In this document: piece after piece, positions 5,613-5,807 of the stretch
How the letters are laid out: the number at the start of each line of letters is the position of its first letter
Position numbering within the stretch: the stretch's first letter is position 1
Origin: Deltaproteobacteria bacterium
GTDB taxonomy: Bacteria > Desulfobacterota > Desulfobacteria > Desulfobacterales > ETH-SRB1
Assembly (NCBI GenBank): GCA_019314185.1
Contig: JAFCZU010000240.1
Coordinates: forward strand, 1-5,807
Reading direction: 5' to 3'
DNA length: 5,807 nt
Made by a program: the position numbers and the translations under genes
The notes under the pieces: model-generated
Databases searched by the model: none
The model's input: the letters and a program-made list of their open reading frames with translations, nothing else
What the model was told of the DNA's origin: nothing

Positions 5613-5670
5613 CTTATATTAAATGTTTTATCTTAACACCTGACACTTGAATTTGACTTTTTACAAATTT

Positions 5671-5807
5671 TTAATCTTCAATTTGCTCTTTACTTGCTGA
5701 TTCCTCGATTTTTATCCTGTCTTCATAAACATGCTTTATCAGATGGCCAAGTTCAGGGAAAATAAGAGCCTTGCAGGCCAGTTTACATGCTTTAAGGCTT
5801 CCAGGCA
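5671..5807 (-). CDS. C-terminal 44 codons of an unrecognised protein (5' end beyond window)
   Basis: On the minus strand a frame is open from the right edge to TAA at 5671-5673. It encodes PGSLKACKLACKALIFPELG, then HLIKHVYEDRIKIEE and an acidic tail SASKEQIED. It has a protein-like mix: a Cys-x3-Cys pair on a probable helix, then a charged C-terminus. The other two minus frames are closed by stops within this stretch. I do not recognise the family. The heptamer-like CTGACAC/TTGAATT and the motif TTTGACTTTTTAC lie just past its stop, in the space shared with the convergent glycosyltransferase. Confidence 0.6.
   Translation of the reverse strand, partial: PGSLKACKLACKALIFPELGHLIKHVYEDRIKIEESASKEQIED

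Overview
The window reads as chromosomal DNA of moderate to low GC. It probably comes from an anaerobic Gram-negative bacterium, and I infer Desulfobacterota or a relative. The grounds are a GlcF/LutA-type Fe-S protein with paired CCG domains, a PHP-type endonuclease Q gene, and intergenic sequence full of short palindromic and tandem repeats. This placement comes from family knowledge and style, not from a search.

Layout from left to right. (1) 1-731, minus strand: an endonuclease Q-like PHP gene, cut by the window edge and broken near its N-terminus by an internal deletion plus frameshift. (2) About 732-1207: no gene, but a putative minus-strand promoter, a heptamer tandem repeat, a 10-bp-stem hairpin and an imperfect palindrome of about 270 bp that abuts a perfect extended -10 box. 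(3) 1244-2965, plus strand: a two-gene operon of a stand-alone CBS-pair protein and a CPA2-type cation:proton antiporter whose usual acidic pair is reduced to one Asp. (4) 2938-3079: a palindromic element between convergent genes, with TGAAAAAA at both ends. (5) 3101-4393, minus strand: a complete Fe-S/CCG-domain protein with no flavoprotein partner in view. (6) 4394-4659: a divergent intergenic region with several dyads, ending in a heptamer repeat. (7) 4660-5526, plus strand: a family 2 glycosyltransferase. (8) 5488-5612: a 125-bp imperfect palindrome overlapping the end of that gene. (9) 5671-5807, minus strand: the C-terminus of an unrecognised protein.

The genes do not form one pathway. 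CBS protein plus antiporter is a plausible ion/pH homeostasis pair, with the CBS domains as a possible nucleotide sensor. The Fe-S protein belongs to 2-hydroxyacid oxidation or related electron transfer. The glycosyltransferase belongs to surface polysaccharide synthesis.

The most striking feature is the repeats. Small non-coding repeats occupy every interval between transcription units, and three of them define gene ends. The antiporter's last eight codons and stop lie in one palindrome, the glycosyltransferase's last twelve codons and stop lie in another, and the glycosyltransferase's TTG start is one unit of a heptamer array. I see no CRISPR array, tRNA, rRNA, transposase or clear defence system.
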